Below are positions 53,263 to 62,644 of a stretch of DNA of 64,000 nucleotides, piece by piece; position 1 is the stretch's first letter; the number at the start of each line of letters is the position of its first letter. The stretch is taken from contig NZ_CP100448.1 in NCBI RefSeq assembly GCF_024227715.1, forward strand, positions 2,997,655 to 3,061,654, given 5' to 3'. The stretch comes from Halomarina litorea (GTDB lineage Archaea; Halobacteriota; Halobacteria; Halobacteriales; Haloarculaceae). The notes beneath the pieces are model-generated. The model worked only from the letters and a program-made list of their open reading frames with translations. It had not been told where the DNA came from and did not search any database. A program made the translations under genes and the position numbers.

Positions 53263-54684
53263 ATGGACCTCACCGAAGTCGACGACAACGTCTACGAGAT
53301 AGCTCGGGAGGGCGACATGCGCGTCCCCGCGCGCGTGTTCGCCTCGAAGCCACTGCTGGAGAAGATGCAGGAGGAGGGCCAGACGCTCACGCAGGTCCGG
53401 AACGTCGCCACCCTCCCCGGCATCCAGAAGTACTCCATCGTCCTGCCCGACGGCCACCTCGGGTACGGCTTCCCCATCGGCGGGGTGGCCGCCGTCGACA
53501 TGGAGAAGGGCGTCATCTCGCCAGGGGGAATCGGGTTCGACATCAACTGCGGCGTGCGCGTCCTGAAGACCGACCTCACGTACGCGGACGTGCAGGGCCG
53601 CGAGGAGGAACTGGTCGAACGCCTCTACGACCTCGTCCCCTGCGGACTCGGGAAGGGCGCGTACGTCCACACCGACCGCGAGGACATCGACGGCATCCTC
53701 GAGGGCGGCATGGAGTGGATGCTGGAGAACGGCCACGCGCGCGAGGCCGACCTCGAACACTGCGAGGAGAACGGTCGACTGCCCGGCGACCCAGACGCCG
53801 TCCCCGAGGACGCGAAGAAACGCGGGGTCGACCAGGTCGGGTCGCTCGGGTCGGGCAACCACTTCCTCGAAGTCCAGCGAGTCAGCGACGTGTACGACGC
53901 GGCCACCGCGGAGGCGTACGGTCTCCACGAGGATCAGGTCGTCGTCATGGTCCACTCCGGGTCGCGCGGCCTCGGCCACCAGGTCTGTCAGGAGTTCATC
54001 CGCCGGTTCGAGCGCACCTACCCGGACCTCGTGGACTCGCTGCCCGACCGTCAACTCGTCTACGCCCCCATCGGCGACGACGCGGCCGAGGAGTACCGGA
54101 AGGCGATGTACGCCGCCGCGAACTTCGCGTGGGCGAACCGGCAGGCGATGACGCAGGCCGTCCGCGAGGCGTTCGCCGACCTCTTCGGAACCGAGGAGGT
54201 GGACCTCGTCTACGACGTCTGTCACAACGTCGCCAAGGAGGAGACCCACGAGGTCGACGGGGAGGAGAAGGACCTCCTCGTCCACCGCAAGGGCGCGACG
54301 CGGGCGTTCCCGGCGGGCCACCCGCAGGTCCCCGAGGCGTACCGCGACGTGGGCCAGCCAGTCCTCCTGCCGGGGAGCATGGGCACCCACTCGTACATCC
54401 TCGCGGGCGGCGAGCGCTCGATGGACCTCACCTTCGGGTCGACGGCCCACGGCGCGGGCCGCCTCAAGTCGCGCACGCAGGCCAAGAAGGACTACACGGC
54501 CGGCGACCTCCAGCAGGAACTCCGTGGCGAGGGCGTCTACGTGAAGGCCCGCTCCGGCGAGACCGTCGCCGAGGAGGCCCCCGGCGCGTACAAGGACGTC
54601 GACGAGGTGGTCCGGGTGAGCGACGCCCTCGGCATCGGGACGAAGGTGGCCCGCACCCGCCCCATCGCGAACATCAAGGGCTGA
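53263..54684 (+). CDS. rtcB: RtcB tRNA-splicing ligase
   Basis: GTP-dependent RNA ligase joining 2',3'-cyclic phosphate and 5'-OH ends, as in archaeal tRNA exon ligation. 473 aa, intein-free. Active-site elements are PGGIGFDINCGVR (metal Cys), GSGNHFLEVQ, MVHSGSRGLGH and the C-terminal GSMGTHSYIL and STAHGAGR, the latter with the histidine that is guanylylated. ATG 53263 is chosen; the frame upstream is a shadow of archease. The intron-bearing tRNA-Met at 29949 is a direct substrate candidate. Confidence 0.95.
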   Translation: MDLTEVDDNVYEIAREGDMRVPARVFASKPLLEKMQEEGQTLTQVRNVATLPGIQKYSIVLPDGHLGYGFPIGGVAAVDMEKGVISPGGIGFDINCGVRVLKTDLTYADVQGREEELVERLYDLVPCGLGKGAYVHTDREDIDGILEGGMEWMLENGHAREADLEHCEENGRLPGDPDAVPEDAKKRGVDQVGSLGSGNHFLEVQRVSDVYDAATAEAYGLHEDQVVVMVHSGSRGLGHQVCQEFIRRFERTYPDLVDSLPDRQLVYAPIGDDAAEEYRKAMYAAANFAWANRQAMTQAVREAFADLFGTEEVDLVYDVCHNVAKEETHEVDGEEKDLLVHRKGATRAFPAGHPQVPEAYRDVGQPVLLPGSMGTHSYILAGGERSMDLTFGSTAHGAGRLKSRTQAKKDYTAGDLQQELRGEGVYVKARSGETVAEEAPGAYKDVDEVVRVSDALGIGTKVARTRPIANIKG

Positions 54685-54748
54685 CGTGTCGCCCTCGCCC
54701 GGACGTGACGAGGGGAAGAGACTTGCTGGGTGACACGTCATTCGTGGC

Positions 54749-55324
54749 ATGGACCGCCGCCGGTTCCTCACTGCCCTCACGAGTACCACCGCCCTCCCCC
54801 TCGCCGGGTGTTCGCTCCCGACGGACGCGAAATCGATGCCGAGTGCCACGACCTACCACGACCCCGACGCGGGCGACTACGTCTACGAGTACGGCCCCGG
54901 CGACACCCAGTGGGCGCAGTACGCCGTCGAGTTCGCCCGGTCGGGGGGGCCGGACGATCCCGTCGACGTGACTCTCGTCGTGACGGGGAGCGACCGCCTC
55001 GCCACCACGGACCTCCGGTTCGTCGTCGAACCCGCCCCGAACGTGGTGGGGACGGTCCCCGAGGTGCGCTACCTCGCCAAGTCGTGGCCGCCCGTCACCG
55101 TCTCCGGCGAGGGCCGGCGGACCGTCCTCGACGTGGGCGGCATCGACGACCCCGTCGACGCGACGCTCCACTTCGACCTCACCGTCGACCCGGTGGGAGA
55201 GGGGATGGAACAGGTGTTCGTCGTCGCCGAGGGGTCGTTCACCTCGGGGGAGCCCTCGCCCTTCGGGCGCTACCGGCTACGCGAGTCCGAGGTGTACGAC
55301 CTCCCCGCCCCGCGGTCGGCGTGA
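54749..55324 (+). CDS. Tat-exported lipoprotein, unknown function
   Basis: A 191-aa protein. The N terminus MDRRRFLTALTSTTALPLAGC has a twin-arginine motif and a lipobox (LAGC, Cys21), so it is exported by Tat and lipid-anchored outside the cell. The mature part is beta-rich and acidic, with no recognised domain. It is followed by msrB 30 bases later, perhaps in one transcript. Confidence 0.8.
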   Translation: MDRRRFLTALTSTTALPLAGCSLPTDAKSMPSATTYHDPDAGDYVYEYGPGDTQWAQYAVEFARSGGPDDPVDVTLVVTGSDRLATTDLRFVVEPAPNVVGTVPEVRYLAKSWPPVTVSGEGRRTVLDVGGIDDPVDATLHFDLTVDPVGEGMEQVFVVAEGSFTSGEPSPFGRYRLRESEVYDLPAPRSA

Positions 55325-55354
55325 ATTGATAGGGCTCGAACACCTAGGAGGGCC

Positions 55355-55768
55355 ATGAGCGATTCCACGGAACGGTTCGACCTGCCCGAGACCGACGAGG
55401 AGTGGCGCGAGGTGCTCACCGACGAGGAGTACGAGATACTCAGAGAGCAGGGGACCGAACCGAAGTTCACGGGCGAGTTCATCGGCAAGGACGACGAGGG
55501 GACGTACGTCTGTGCTGGCTGTGGCGCGGAACTGTTCGACTCGGAGACGAAGTTCGACAGGGAGGGGTCGGGGTGGCCCTCGTTCTACGACGCGGCCGAG
55601 GACTCGGTCGAACTGCGCCGAGACACCAGCCACGGTATGGACCGCACGGAAGTCGTCTGTGCCAACTGCGGCGGCCACCTCGGCCACGTCTTCGACGACG
55701 GACCCGATCCGACCGGGAAGCGCTTCTGTATCAACTCGGCGGCGCTGGACTTCGAGGGCGAGGAGTAG
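55355..55768 (+). CDS. msrB: peptide-methionine (R)-S-oxide reductase
   Basis: Repairs the R form of methionine sulfoxide in proteins, 137 aa. Zinc Cys pairs are in VCAGCGAELF and VCANCGGHLGH; the catalytic Cys is in GKRFCINSAALDF. ATG 55355 has a GGAGG five bases upstream. The last 57 bases before its final codons are repeated at 55846, so the gene now ends in GEE where the distal copy ends EEED. Function should be intact, as the change lies after the catalytic site. Confidence 0.95.
   Translation: MSDSTERFDLPETDEEWREVLTDEEYEILREQGTEPKFTGEFIGKDDEGTYVCAGCGAELFDSETKFDREGSGWPSFYDAAEDSVELRRDTSHGMDRTEVVCANCGGHLGHVFDDGPDPTGKRFCINSAALDFEGEE
55700..55756 (+). repeat. 57-bp direct repeat, copy A (inside msrB)
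   Basis: Identical to 55846-55902. It encodes the catalytic C-terminal segment of MsrB (GPDPTGKRFCINSAALDFE region). It lies 146 bases before the second copy. Confidence 0.95.
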
Positions 55769-55845
55769 TCGGCACCCCTGCCACGGCTTCGACGACGTCC
55801 GACGGCGGAGCCGTCGGGCAGGTCGGGCGCGGAGCGTCCGACCGC
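55757..55845. other. 89-bp hairpin-rich spacer between msrB tail repeats
   Basis: It contains a perfect stem CCGACGGC-GGA-GCCGTCGG and a near-perfect stem GGTCGGGCGC-GGA-GCGTCCGACC next to each other, with the same GGA loop. No gene. The design matches the spacers at tRNA-Val and trpE/trpG. Confidence 0.7.
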
Positions 55846-55914
55846 GGACCCGATCCGACCGGGAAGCGCTTCTGTATCAACTCGGCGGCGCTGGACTTCG
55901 AGGAGGAGGACTGA
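55846..55914 (+). pseudogene. detached duplicate of msrB 3' end
   Basis: Second copy of the 57-bp unit (55846-55902) followed by codons EED and a TGA. It keeps the MsrB frame and a proper stop but has no start, zinc sites or body. It may be the original end of msrB, displaced by insertion of a spacer carrying a replacement end. Confidence 0.7.
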
Positions 55915-55926
55915 CGCGTCGTCGCG

Positions 55927-56079
55927 TCAGGCCGACTCGTCGCCGCCGCGCGCCAGCGTCAGCCCCTCCGCCTCGTAGATGCTGATGAGTTCCGAGACGA
56001 GTTCCTCGTAGCTCTCGTCTTCCGTCCGCAGGGCGTCCAGTCGCTCGATGGTCTCCTCGCTGAGTTCGACCTGGGGCAT
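55927..56079 (-). CDS. small ribbon-helix-helix/antitoxin-like protein
   Basis: A 50-aa protein starting MPQVELSEETIERLDALRTE, with the strand-helix-helix pattern of CopG/VapB-like proteins (second helix about SYEELVSELISIYEAEG). No toxin-like gene is adjacent, so it could be a solitary regulator. The start at 56079 is supported by an ATTTACG box about 27 bases upstream. The frame is open to 56124 but lacks promoter support. Confidence 0.7.
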   Translation of the reverse strand: MPQVELSEETIERLDALRTEDESYEELVSELISIYEAEGLTLARGGDESA

Positions 56080-56331
56080 GGACGGTGGTTCGTCGCCACG
56101 GTACGTAAATCCGGGGCAGTACACTGCCTGTCGTCAGCCCACGGGGAGTATTCGTCGCCCGGCGCGTGGCGGTCGCCAGAGCGGCATCGTCGGCTTCTCG
56201 AGGTCAGGGGCCTCCTCGTCGCGGTCCGGTTCGTCCGACGGGTACACGGGTACTGGCATGGCGGAACACCACTACCACGGTAACACGGCGCACACAGGAA
56301 AGCGTTACGCATTCGACGTGCCGGGAGGCTC
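56080..56331. other. intergenic, nothing clear
   Basis: 252 bases with the promoter of the ribbon-helix-helix-like gene at the left end. No gene, repeat or strong hairpin that I can support. Confidence 0.45.
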
Positions 56332-56784
56332 ATGTCCCGCGCGGTCGGTCGTCCGGGTATGGACGGCGAGGGAACCTACACGCTGGTGGTCGAACTGACC
56401 GACGGGGCGACAGTCGAGTTCGGCGCGGCGGGCGCGCGCGACCTGCAGGCTGGGTGGTACGCCTACGTCGGGAGCGCGTTCGGCCCGGGCGGGTTCTCGC
56501 GGGTCGACCGACACCGCGAACTCGCCCGCGGGAACCGCGACACCCGCCACTGGCACGTCGATTCCCTGCTCGGCCACCCCGCGAGCCGCCTCGCCGAGGT
56601 GGTCACGACGGCGGACGCCGACGTGGAGTGTGCGGTCGCCCGGTCGCTCGCGGAGACCCTGACGCCCGTCGCCGGCCTCGGCGCATCCGACTGCGACTGC
56701 GACTCCCACCTCGCCTTCGCGCCCGACCACGAGCGGCTGGTCGACGCGGTCGAACGGACACACGAGAGCGCCGTCGAGGGGTGA
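56332..56784 (+). CDS. DUF123 (GIY-YIG-related) protein
   Basis: A 150-aa protein. GTYTLVVELTDGATVEFGAAGARDL with WYAYVGSAFGPGGFSRVDRH is the GIY-YIG-like core of the DUF123 family (landmarks in parts), and DTRHWHVDSLLGH follows as in archaeal members. Relatives are putative nucleases or endonuclease III-associated domains. ATG 56332 has a GGAGG three bases upstream; ATG 56359, giving MDGEGTYTL, is the alternative. Confidence 0.83.
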   Translation: MSRAVGRPGMDGEGTYTLVVELTDGATVEFGAAGARDLQAGWYAYVGSAFGPGGFSRVDRHRELARGNRDTRHWHVDSLLGHPASRLAEVVTTADADVECAVARSLAETLTPVAGLGASDCDCDSHLAFAPDHERLVDAVERTHESAVEG

Positions 56785-56847
56785 CGCCCCGGGACGCGAC
56801 GGCCCCCGACCGACGACCTCTTCTCGGCGCACCACTCCCTCCCGGTA

Positions 56848-57414
56848 GTGACACTCGACCTCCCCGACAGCGCGCGCGTCCTCGTGGACGTGGACGGTAC
56901 CCTCTGTGCGAACCTCCCACGCCTCGTCGAGTACGTCGACGCGGAACACGGCGTCGGCATCACGACCGACGAGGTGACGGAGTGGAGCTACCCCGTGGAC
57001 GGGACCGGCAAGCACGTCGGGCAACTCATCGACGACGCGATGGCCCACCGCCGGGAGTGGTTCCTGCTCGGGATGGACCCGATTCCGGGAGCCGACGAGG
57101 CGATGCGCTCGCTCTCCGAGGCGGGCCACGACCTCCACATCGCCACGCACCGCCCGAGCGAGACCCACGAGGTGACCGAGCAGTGGCTCGCGGAACACGA
57201 CATCCCCTACGACGCCTACGAGTACGACGTGCCCGCGAACAAGGGCTGCCTCGACGGTGACCTCCTCGTCGACGACTACCACCGGAACGTGGGCGACACC
57301 CTCGCCGAGGGGAAGGCGGGCGCGCTGTTCCGCCAGCCCTACAGCGACCCCGCGGCCTGCGAGGGGGCACTCGTCGTCGACTCGTGGGCGGACCTCGTCG
57401 CGGCCGTCCGGTAG
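56848..57414 (+). CDS. HAD-superfamily phosphatase, 5'-nucleotidase-like
   Basis: A 188-aa HAD phosphatase. The catalytic motif is VLVDVDGTL (Asp14, Asp16), motif II is in LHIATHRPSE and motif IV is LLVDDYHRNV. Its length and the capped insertion resemble the NT5C-type 5'(3')-deoxyribonucleotidases. GTG 56848 is the start (MTLDLPDSARVLVDVDGT). Substrate inferred only from family shape. Confidence 0.8.
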   Translation: MTLDLPDSARVLVDVDGTLCANLPRLVEYVDAEHGVGITTDEVTEWSYPVDGTGKHVGQLIDDAMAHRREWFLLGMDPIPGADEAMRSLSEAGHDLHIATHRPSETHEVTEQWLAEHDIPYDAYEYDVPANKGCLDGDLLVDDYHRNVGDTLAEGKAGALFRQPYSDPAACEGALVVDSWADLVAAVR

Positions 57415-57415
57415 G

Positions 57416-59011
57416 TCACCCGAGGTAGTAGTCCTCGAAGCGCCCGACCGCGTAGCGCAGGCTCAGCCCGCCCGCGAGTCCGGCGAGGACGACCGAGAGC
57501 GCGACCCCCCCGGCGACGACGAGGGTGGTCCCGACGCCGAGTGAGGAGACGACCCCCTCGCGGAGGAGCGGCGTTCCCGCGACGAGGACCGGGATGCCGG
57601 TGACGACGAGGACGAGCGAGTACACCGCGAAGGCGATCAGACTGGGGACGATGGCCTCGTGGGTCCGCGAGACGCGCACCGACTCCATCCGGGGGAACAG
57701 CGTCCCGATGCCCGTCGCGAGCGCCGTCGCCGACAGCGGGAGGACGACGCTCCCGACGAGAACCGCCGCGAGCGCGGGGGTGCCGAGGTCGCTCAGCACG
57801 CCGGAGACGCCCGCCGCGAGCACCGTCAGCGGGACGCCGACGACGGCCCCCGCGAGGCAGAGTCCGCCCATGAACGTCCGCCCGCCGACGGGCGTCGTGA
57901 GCGTGACGGGCAACACGGGGCCCTCGTCGCCGATGGGGTTGAGCGTGAACGCCGCGCCCGTCGCCCACGCTCCGTAGAACGCCAGCAAGGGCGGGAGTGC
58001 GGTGGGGACCCGTCCCTCCACGACGGCGTCCTGTATCGGGGCGACGAGCAGGAACAGCGGGTAGAGGACGTAGAGAAGGCGGATGGGGCCGCGCTTCGCC
58101 CGAATCCACGACTTGCGGGCGATGCGGGCCATCCGCCGGGGGAGGAAGGCGACGGTCCCGATGCCCGAGGACTCGGCGTCATCGCTCTCCGGCCGGACGG
58201 GTTGCGCGTACCAGAGCCACGCCGCCAGCCAGCTACACGCCCCCGCGAGCGCAGGGACGCCGACGAGCGTGAGCACCCCCGCACCGGCGGCGCGGACGGC
58301 GACGGCGTCGGGCGTCGTCCCGTACAGCGCGAGGTCGGCGAACCACCCGAGGGGCGTCTCACCCACCGCCCCGACGACGGGTGCGAGCGCCGCGCCCGTC
58401 TCGGCGTTCGTGACCGCGACGAAGTAGACGACGAACAGGACGGCCGCGATGGCCGTCTTGTAGCGGGCCAGCGTCTCCGACCGGGCGACGGCGTTGCGGA
58501 CGACGAGGCCGAGGGCGAACCCCGAGAGCACCCCAAGGACGATCAGCGAGAGGAGGGCGAGGAAGGCGAGAGGAATCGCGAGGAGCGCCCCCGACCCGAC
58601 GCCGTAGGCGACGGGGACGCCGACCAGCGGTGCCCCGAGGACGCCGAGCGTCACCGTCAGTTCCGTCAGGAGGAGGCCCGCGACGGCCTCCCGGTGGGGG
58701 ACAGTCGTCAGCAGGCCGTCGGGGTGGACGGGCACCGACGTGGTCTGGACTGCCCGCAACGCGGTCAGGAGGGCGAGGACGGTCGGCAGGCCCGCCGCGA
58801 GGAGGCGGCCGACGCCGACCGGGTCCCCGAACTCGCCGGCGGCGACCCCCTGCCCGGCGAAGTACGCGACCACGATGCTGCCGAAGAGAGGGACCACGCC
58901 GAACAGCAGACCGACGCCGAGGGCGACGAGTTGCGCCCGCATCCCGGTGACGACGCGGAAGCGCCGGACGAGTTCGGTCCGGGCGATGCGAATCGCGTGT
59001 GCCGCGTTCAT
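57416..59011 (-). CDS. ABC transporter permease
   Basis: A 531-aa integral membrane protein with about 12 hydrophobic segments and short loops. Its ATG overlaps the stop of the ATP-binding gene (59008), so it is the membrane subunit of that transporter. It resembles haloarchaeal ABC-2-type exporter permeases. No substrate-binding protein gene is nearby, in keeping with export. It converges on the HAD phosphatase with one base between stops. Confidence 0.85.
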   Translation of the reverse strand: MNAAHAIRIARTELVRRFRVVTGMRAQLVALGVGLLFGVVPLFGSIVVAYFAGQGVAAGEFGDPVGVGRLLAAGLPTVLALLTALRAVQTTSVPVHPDGLLTTVPHREAVAGLLLTELTVTLGVLGAPLVGVPVAYGVGSGALLAIPLAFLALLSLIVLGVLSGFALGLVVRNAVARSETLARYKTAIAAVLFVVYFVAVTNAETGAALAPVVGAVGETPLGWFADLALYGTTPDAVAVRAAGAGVLTLVGVPALAGACSWLAAWLWYAQPVRPESDDAESSGIGTVAFLPRRMARIARKSWIRAKRGPIRLLYVLYPLFLLVAPIQDAVVEGRVPTALPPLLAFYGAWATGAAFTLNPIGDEGPVLPVTLTTPVGGRTFMGGLCLAGAVVGVPLTVLAAGVSGVLSDLGTPALAAVLVGSVVLPLSATALATGIGTLFPRMESVRVSRTHEAIVPSLIAFAVYSLVLVVTGIPVLVAGTPLLREGVVSSLGVGTTLVVAGGVALSVVLAGLAGGLSLRYAVGRFEDYYLG

Positions 59012-59793
59012 CGGCGAGCCTCGGACTCCGCTCCGGGGCCGCCGGACCCGTCGAAGTCCGCCTCCTGCGTCACCTCGAGGAAGACGTCCTCCAGCGTGCG
59101 CTCCTCGCCCGTCTCCGCACGGCGCTTGAGCTTCTCCGGCGGTCCCTCCGCGACGAGGTCACCGTCGAACAGGACCCCCACCGTGTCGGCGAGTTCGTCC
59201 ACCACGGGGAGGATGTGCGTCGAGAGGAAGACGGTCGTGTCGCCCGCCGCGAGGTCCGCGAGGGTGTTTCGCACCGTGCGGGCGGCCCGCGGGTCCAGCC
59301 CCGAGGTGGGTTCGTCGAGGAAGACGACGGCGGGGTCGTGGAGGATGGCCTGGATGATGCCCGCCTTCTGTTTCATCCCCTTCGAGTACGTCGAGACGCG
59401 CTTGTCGGCGTCCCCCGCGAGGTCGAAGCGGTCCAGCAGGGAGTCGATTCGCTCGTCGGCCACCTCGTCCGGGATGTCGCGCAGGCCGGCGACGTACTGC
59501 AACTGCTCGCGCCCGGTGAGTTCGTCGTACAGCGGGGGCGTCTCGGGGAGGTAGCCGATGCGCTCGCGGACCGCGTCGCGGTCCGTGATGGACACGCCGT
59601 CGATGCTCGCCGACCCCGAAGTGGGCCGGAGGAGCGTCACGAGCATCCGGATGGTCGTCGTCTTGCCCGCGCCGTTCGGCCCGAGAAAGCCGTAGACCGA
59701 CCCCCGCCTGACGGCGAGGTCGAGTCCCTCCACGGCCGTCTCAGACCCGTAGCGCTTGGTGAGGGCGTCCGACTGGATGGCGAACGAGGACAT
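59008..59793 (-). CDS. ABC transporter ATP-binding protein
   Basis: A 261-aa ATPase. Walker A GPNGAGKT (38-45), Q-loop near YLPETPPLYDEL, signature YSKGMKQK (136-143), Walker B VVFLDEPTSGLDP (156-168) and the switch His in FLSTHILPVVDELA are all present. This is the DRA/NodI/CcmA-like exporter class (ABC-2). It is the first gene of a two-gene unit, and the permease starts within its stop codon. Confidence 0.95.
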   Translation of the reverse strand: MSSFAIQSDALTKRYGSETAVEGLDLAVRRGSVYGFLGPNGAGKTTTIRMLVTLLRPTSGSASIDGVSITDRDAVRERIGYLPETPPLYDELTGREQLQYVAGLRDIPDEVADERIDSLLDRFDLAGDADKRVSTYSKGMKQKAGIIQAILHDPAVVFLDEPTSGLDPRAARTVRNTLADLAAGDTTVFLSTHILPVVDELADTVGVLFDGDLVAEGPPEKLKRRAETGEERTLEDVFLEVTQEADFDGSGGPGAESEARR

Positions 59794-59856
59794 GGAGAGC
59801 GGGTTAGTAGTGAGGTACTAAAACCCTGCCCGTCGGCTCTCGCGCCCGGGGGGCGG

Positions 59857-62535
59857 TCACTCCCGGGCGGACCAGAAGCGCTCCAGGCCGAGGTCGAGCA
59901 TGTCGGGGCTGACCGCGCTGAACTCCCGCCGCTCGCGTTCGCCGAGGAGGCCGTTGACCGAGCGCGGCGCGTCGCGCAGGTAGCGCTCGTCGAGGAGGAC
60001 GCGCACGCCGGACTCGTCGGGGCCGCGAAGGACGCGCCCGAAGGCCTGTCGCGCCTTCCGGACGGCGGGCACCTGCACGGCAGTCGAGAACCCGGCGCTC
60101 CCGCCGCCCGCGCCGGGCGGGGCCGACCCGCCCTCCTCGCCGAACGTCCGGTCGTAGGCGTTCATCACCGCCTTCATCCGCGGGGTGGCGGTGTTGGCGT
60201 AGGGGACGCCGACGACGACGGCGCAGTGGAGTCGGTCCCCCCGGTAGTCGACGCCCTCCGTGACGGTGCCACGCGCGCTCGTGACGAGGACGCGGTCGAC
60301 GCCGTCTCGCTGGAAGAACCGGTCGAGCATCTCGTCGGTCTCGCTGGCCTCCGAGGAGCGGTCCCGGAGGACGGGTTTCTCGACGTGGTCGCGGAGGTAC
60401 TCGACGGCCCACTCCGCTTCGCGGTAGGAGGGCAGGCAGACGAGGACGTTGCCGTGCGACCGGGCGAGCGTCGTCATCGCCCCCGCGTACGCCTTCCTCG
60501 TGCGGGTCATCTCCCCGTACTCGGTGACCGGCGGACCGCGGTTCCGGTAGGTGAACGCCGGGAGGTCGACGACCCACGACTCGCGGTTCGCCTCGGGGAA
60601 CGCGAGGCCGTAGCTGGCAGTCTCGACGGTCCGTGGCTCGCGGTCCTCGCCCTCCCTGTCCCCGTCGGCCGACTCCTCGGAATCGGCCGGTTCGCCCGAC
60701 CCGCTCAGCACGTCCAGTCCGCTCACGGTCCGGTAGACGTCGAACGGTTCGAGCGTGGCGGACATCAGCACGCCGCCCGCCAGGTCGTCGAGGACGGCGG
60801 CGAGGGGGTCACGCGGGATGCAGTTGAACAGCGTCAGGTCGGCGTTGTAGGCGCTCGCCCAGTCGGGGAGGGTGGTATCGGCGACGGCCTTCTCGGAGAA
60901 CTCCAGTTCGAGTTCCCGGAAGTAGGTCCCCCGGTCGGCGGTCCCCCAGTCGAACAGGACGCGGCCGACGCCCGCGCTGACGGGCGTGCGGTCGGTCTGG
61001 CCGTCGTTCTCGTGTATCTTCGCGACGACGTAGCCCGCGTCGCGGACGCGCGCCCAGATGTCGCCCGCGAACCGCTCCTCGGCGGCGTCGGTGACGCGGT
61101 CCGTCTCCACGGCTTCGGGGTCGCGAAGGGGTATCTCGTGGTCCTCCTCGGGCAGGGACCCCTCGCGGAACCGACGTTGCCAGTCGCCGTACTCGGATTC
61201 GAGGAACTCGCTCACCTCGTCGTCGATGCGTCCGGCGACCCACTCGAGGAACGACCCGACGGCCGCGAGGTCCCGTCCCGTGACGCTCTCGAACTCCTTC
61301 AGGGTCTCCTCGGCGTGCCTGCGGTGGGCGGCGGCGTCCGCGCCCGGTTCGCCGCCCGTCCCCGAGAGGTACTCGCGGGCGAGCGTCACGTCCCGGTGGG
61401 CGGTCCGCAGGGCGTGCAGCGAGACAGAGTCGGAGAGCAGGTCGCGCACCCGCTCTTCGAGCATGTGCGCCTCGTCCACCACGAGGAGGGTCTCCTCGTC
61501 TAACACGCCCGCCTTCTCGTTCGTGAGCCGTCGGGTGAGGGGGTCGAACGCGTGGTTGTAATTCCCTATCAGAACGTCCGCCTCGCCCATCAGCGACGCC
61601 ATCGCCTCGTGGGGGCAGGTGCCCCGGCGGACGGCGGCGTTCACCAGCGAGTCTGGCGTCAGCACGCCCTCCTCGCCCGCCGAGAAGTCGAATGGTATCC
61701 ACTCCTCGTCGGCGAAGTAGCGGGCGTAGAACGGGTCGAAGTAGCCGGCGTCGCCCGCCGGGAGGTCCTCGCTGTCGTAGATGTCCAGCACGTCTCGGGT
61801 GTGCGGCGGGTCGGCGGAGTAGGGGGCGCTCGCGCCCGCCGTCTCCAGTCGCGGGCCGTCCATCCCTTCCACGAGGTGACAGAGCGCCGCGGCGCGGACC
61901 GGGTCGTACCACGGCACGTCCTCCTCGCGTTCGCCGCGGTGTTCCGGGCACTTCAGTTCCGAGTACGAGAGGCGGTCGCAGTCGGCCGCCTCGCAGACGT
62001 TGATTCGGCCGTCGAGCGCACCGGGCGCGACGTCGAGTTCGAGGCGCGACTCGCGACTGACGAGGCGGGCGGTCGTCTCGCGCATGTCGCTCGACGCCTC
62101 GTGGACGCTCTCGCCGGGTATCGCCCCCGTCCGGGCGTACGGGAGCAGGTCGCGCTTGCCGACCATCACCAGGCCGTCCACGTCGGCCCCGTTCCGGACG
62201 AGCGCCTGCACCTCGCTGACGAACTGCTTCAACTGCTGTTTGACGGGCGTGACCGCCATCACGCGCTCGCCCGCACCGTCCGCGACGGCCTGCAGGCCGG
62301 CGACGAGGGCGATGAGCGTCTTGCCCGTCCCGCAGGCCCCCTCCAGCATGAGGTAGCCGCCGTCGGACATCGTGTCGAGGGCGCGTTCGACCCCGTCGGC
62401 CTGCTGGGGGTACGGGTCGAACGGGAACAGGTCGGCCCACGCCGCGTCGATGGACTCGCGAGGGACCGTCCGCCCGTCGGCACCGCTCCCGTCCTCAGCC
62501 TCGCGCTCCGGGACCGGCGAGTCGCTGTCGCTCAT
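59857..62535 (-). CDS. XPD/Rad3-type superfamily 2 DNA helicase
   Basis: An 892-aa ATP-dependent helicase. Walker A GACGTGKT (66-73) and the DEAH box in LLVVDEAHMLEERV are clear. Cysteines in INVCEAADC, LKCPEH and GTCPHEAM are placed like the iron-sulfur ligands of XPD and DinG relatives. C-terminal motifs VLVTSARGTVTEGVDYRG and FGRVLRGPDESGVRVLLDER complete the RecA2 domain (landmarks). ATG 62535 has a strong GGAGGTG Shine-Dalgarno. Role: DNA repair or R-loop/structure unwinding by family. Confidence 0.92.
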   Translation of the reverse strand: MSDSDSPVPEREAEDGSGADGRTVPRESIDAAWADLFPFDPYPQQADGVERALDTMSDGGYLMLEGACGTGKTLIALVAGLQAVADGAGERVMAVTPVKQQLKQFVSEVQALVRNGADVDGLVMVGKRDLLPYARTGAIPGESVHEASSDMRETTARLVSRESRLELDVAPGALDGRINVCEAADCDRLSYSELKCPEHRGEREEDVPWYDPVRAAALCHLVEGMDGPRLETAGASAPYSADPPHTRDVLDIYDSEDLPAGDAGYFDPFYARYFADEEWIPFDFSAGEEGVLTPDSLVNAAVRRGTCPHEAMASLMGEADVLIGNYNHAFDPLTRRLTNEKAGVLDEETLLVVDEAHMLEERVRDLLSDSVSLHALRTAHRDVTLAREYLSGTGGEPGADAAAHRRHAEETLKEFESVTGRDLAAVGSFLEWVAGRIDDEVSEFLESEYGDWQRRFREGSLPEEDHEIPLRDPEAVETDRVTDAAEERFAGDIWARVRDAGYVVAKIHENDGQTDRTPVSAGVGRVLFDWGTADRGTYFRELELEFSEKAVADTTLPDWASAYNADLTLFNCIPRDPLAAVLDDLAGGVLMSATLEPFDVYRTVSGLDVLSGSGEPADSEESADGDREGEDREPRTVETASYGLAFPEANRESWVVDLPAFTYRNRGPPVTEYGEMTRTRKAYAGAMTTLARSHGNVLVCLPSYREAEWAVEYLRDHVEKPVLRDRSSEASETDEMLDRFFQRDGVDRVLVTSARGTVTEGVDYRGDRLHCAVVVGVPYANTATPRMKAVMNAYDRTFGEEGGSAPPGAGGGSAGFSTAVQVPAVRKARQAFGRVLRGPDESGVRVLLDERYLRDAPRSVNGLLGERERREFSAVSPDMLDLGLERFWSARE

Positions 62536-62541
62536 CGAGGA

Positions 62542-62548
62542 CACCTCC
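62542..62548 (-). promoter_or_regulatory. Shine-Dalgarno of the XPD-type helicase gene
   Basis: On the minus strand GGAGGTG lies six bases before the ATG at 62535. It is a full-strength site, unusual in a genome where most genes look leaderless, and it fixes the start despite an open frame further upstream. Confidence 0.7.
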
Positions 62549-62644
62549 CGAGGGGGACGAACGTGACGGAGGACGGGGCGGGAATCACTACGCGAGTCTC
62601 GCTCCTCCTCGGGTATAAACCGTCGGAGAGGGGCCGCCGAGGCG

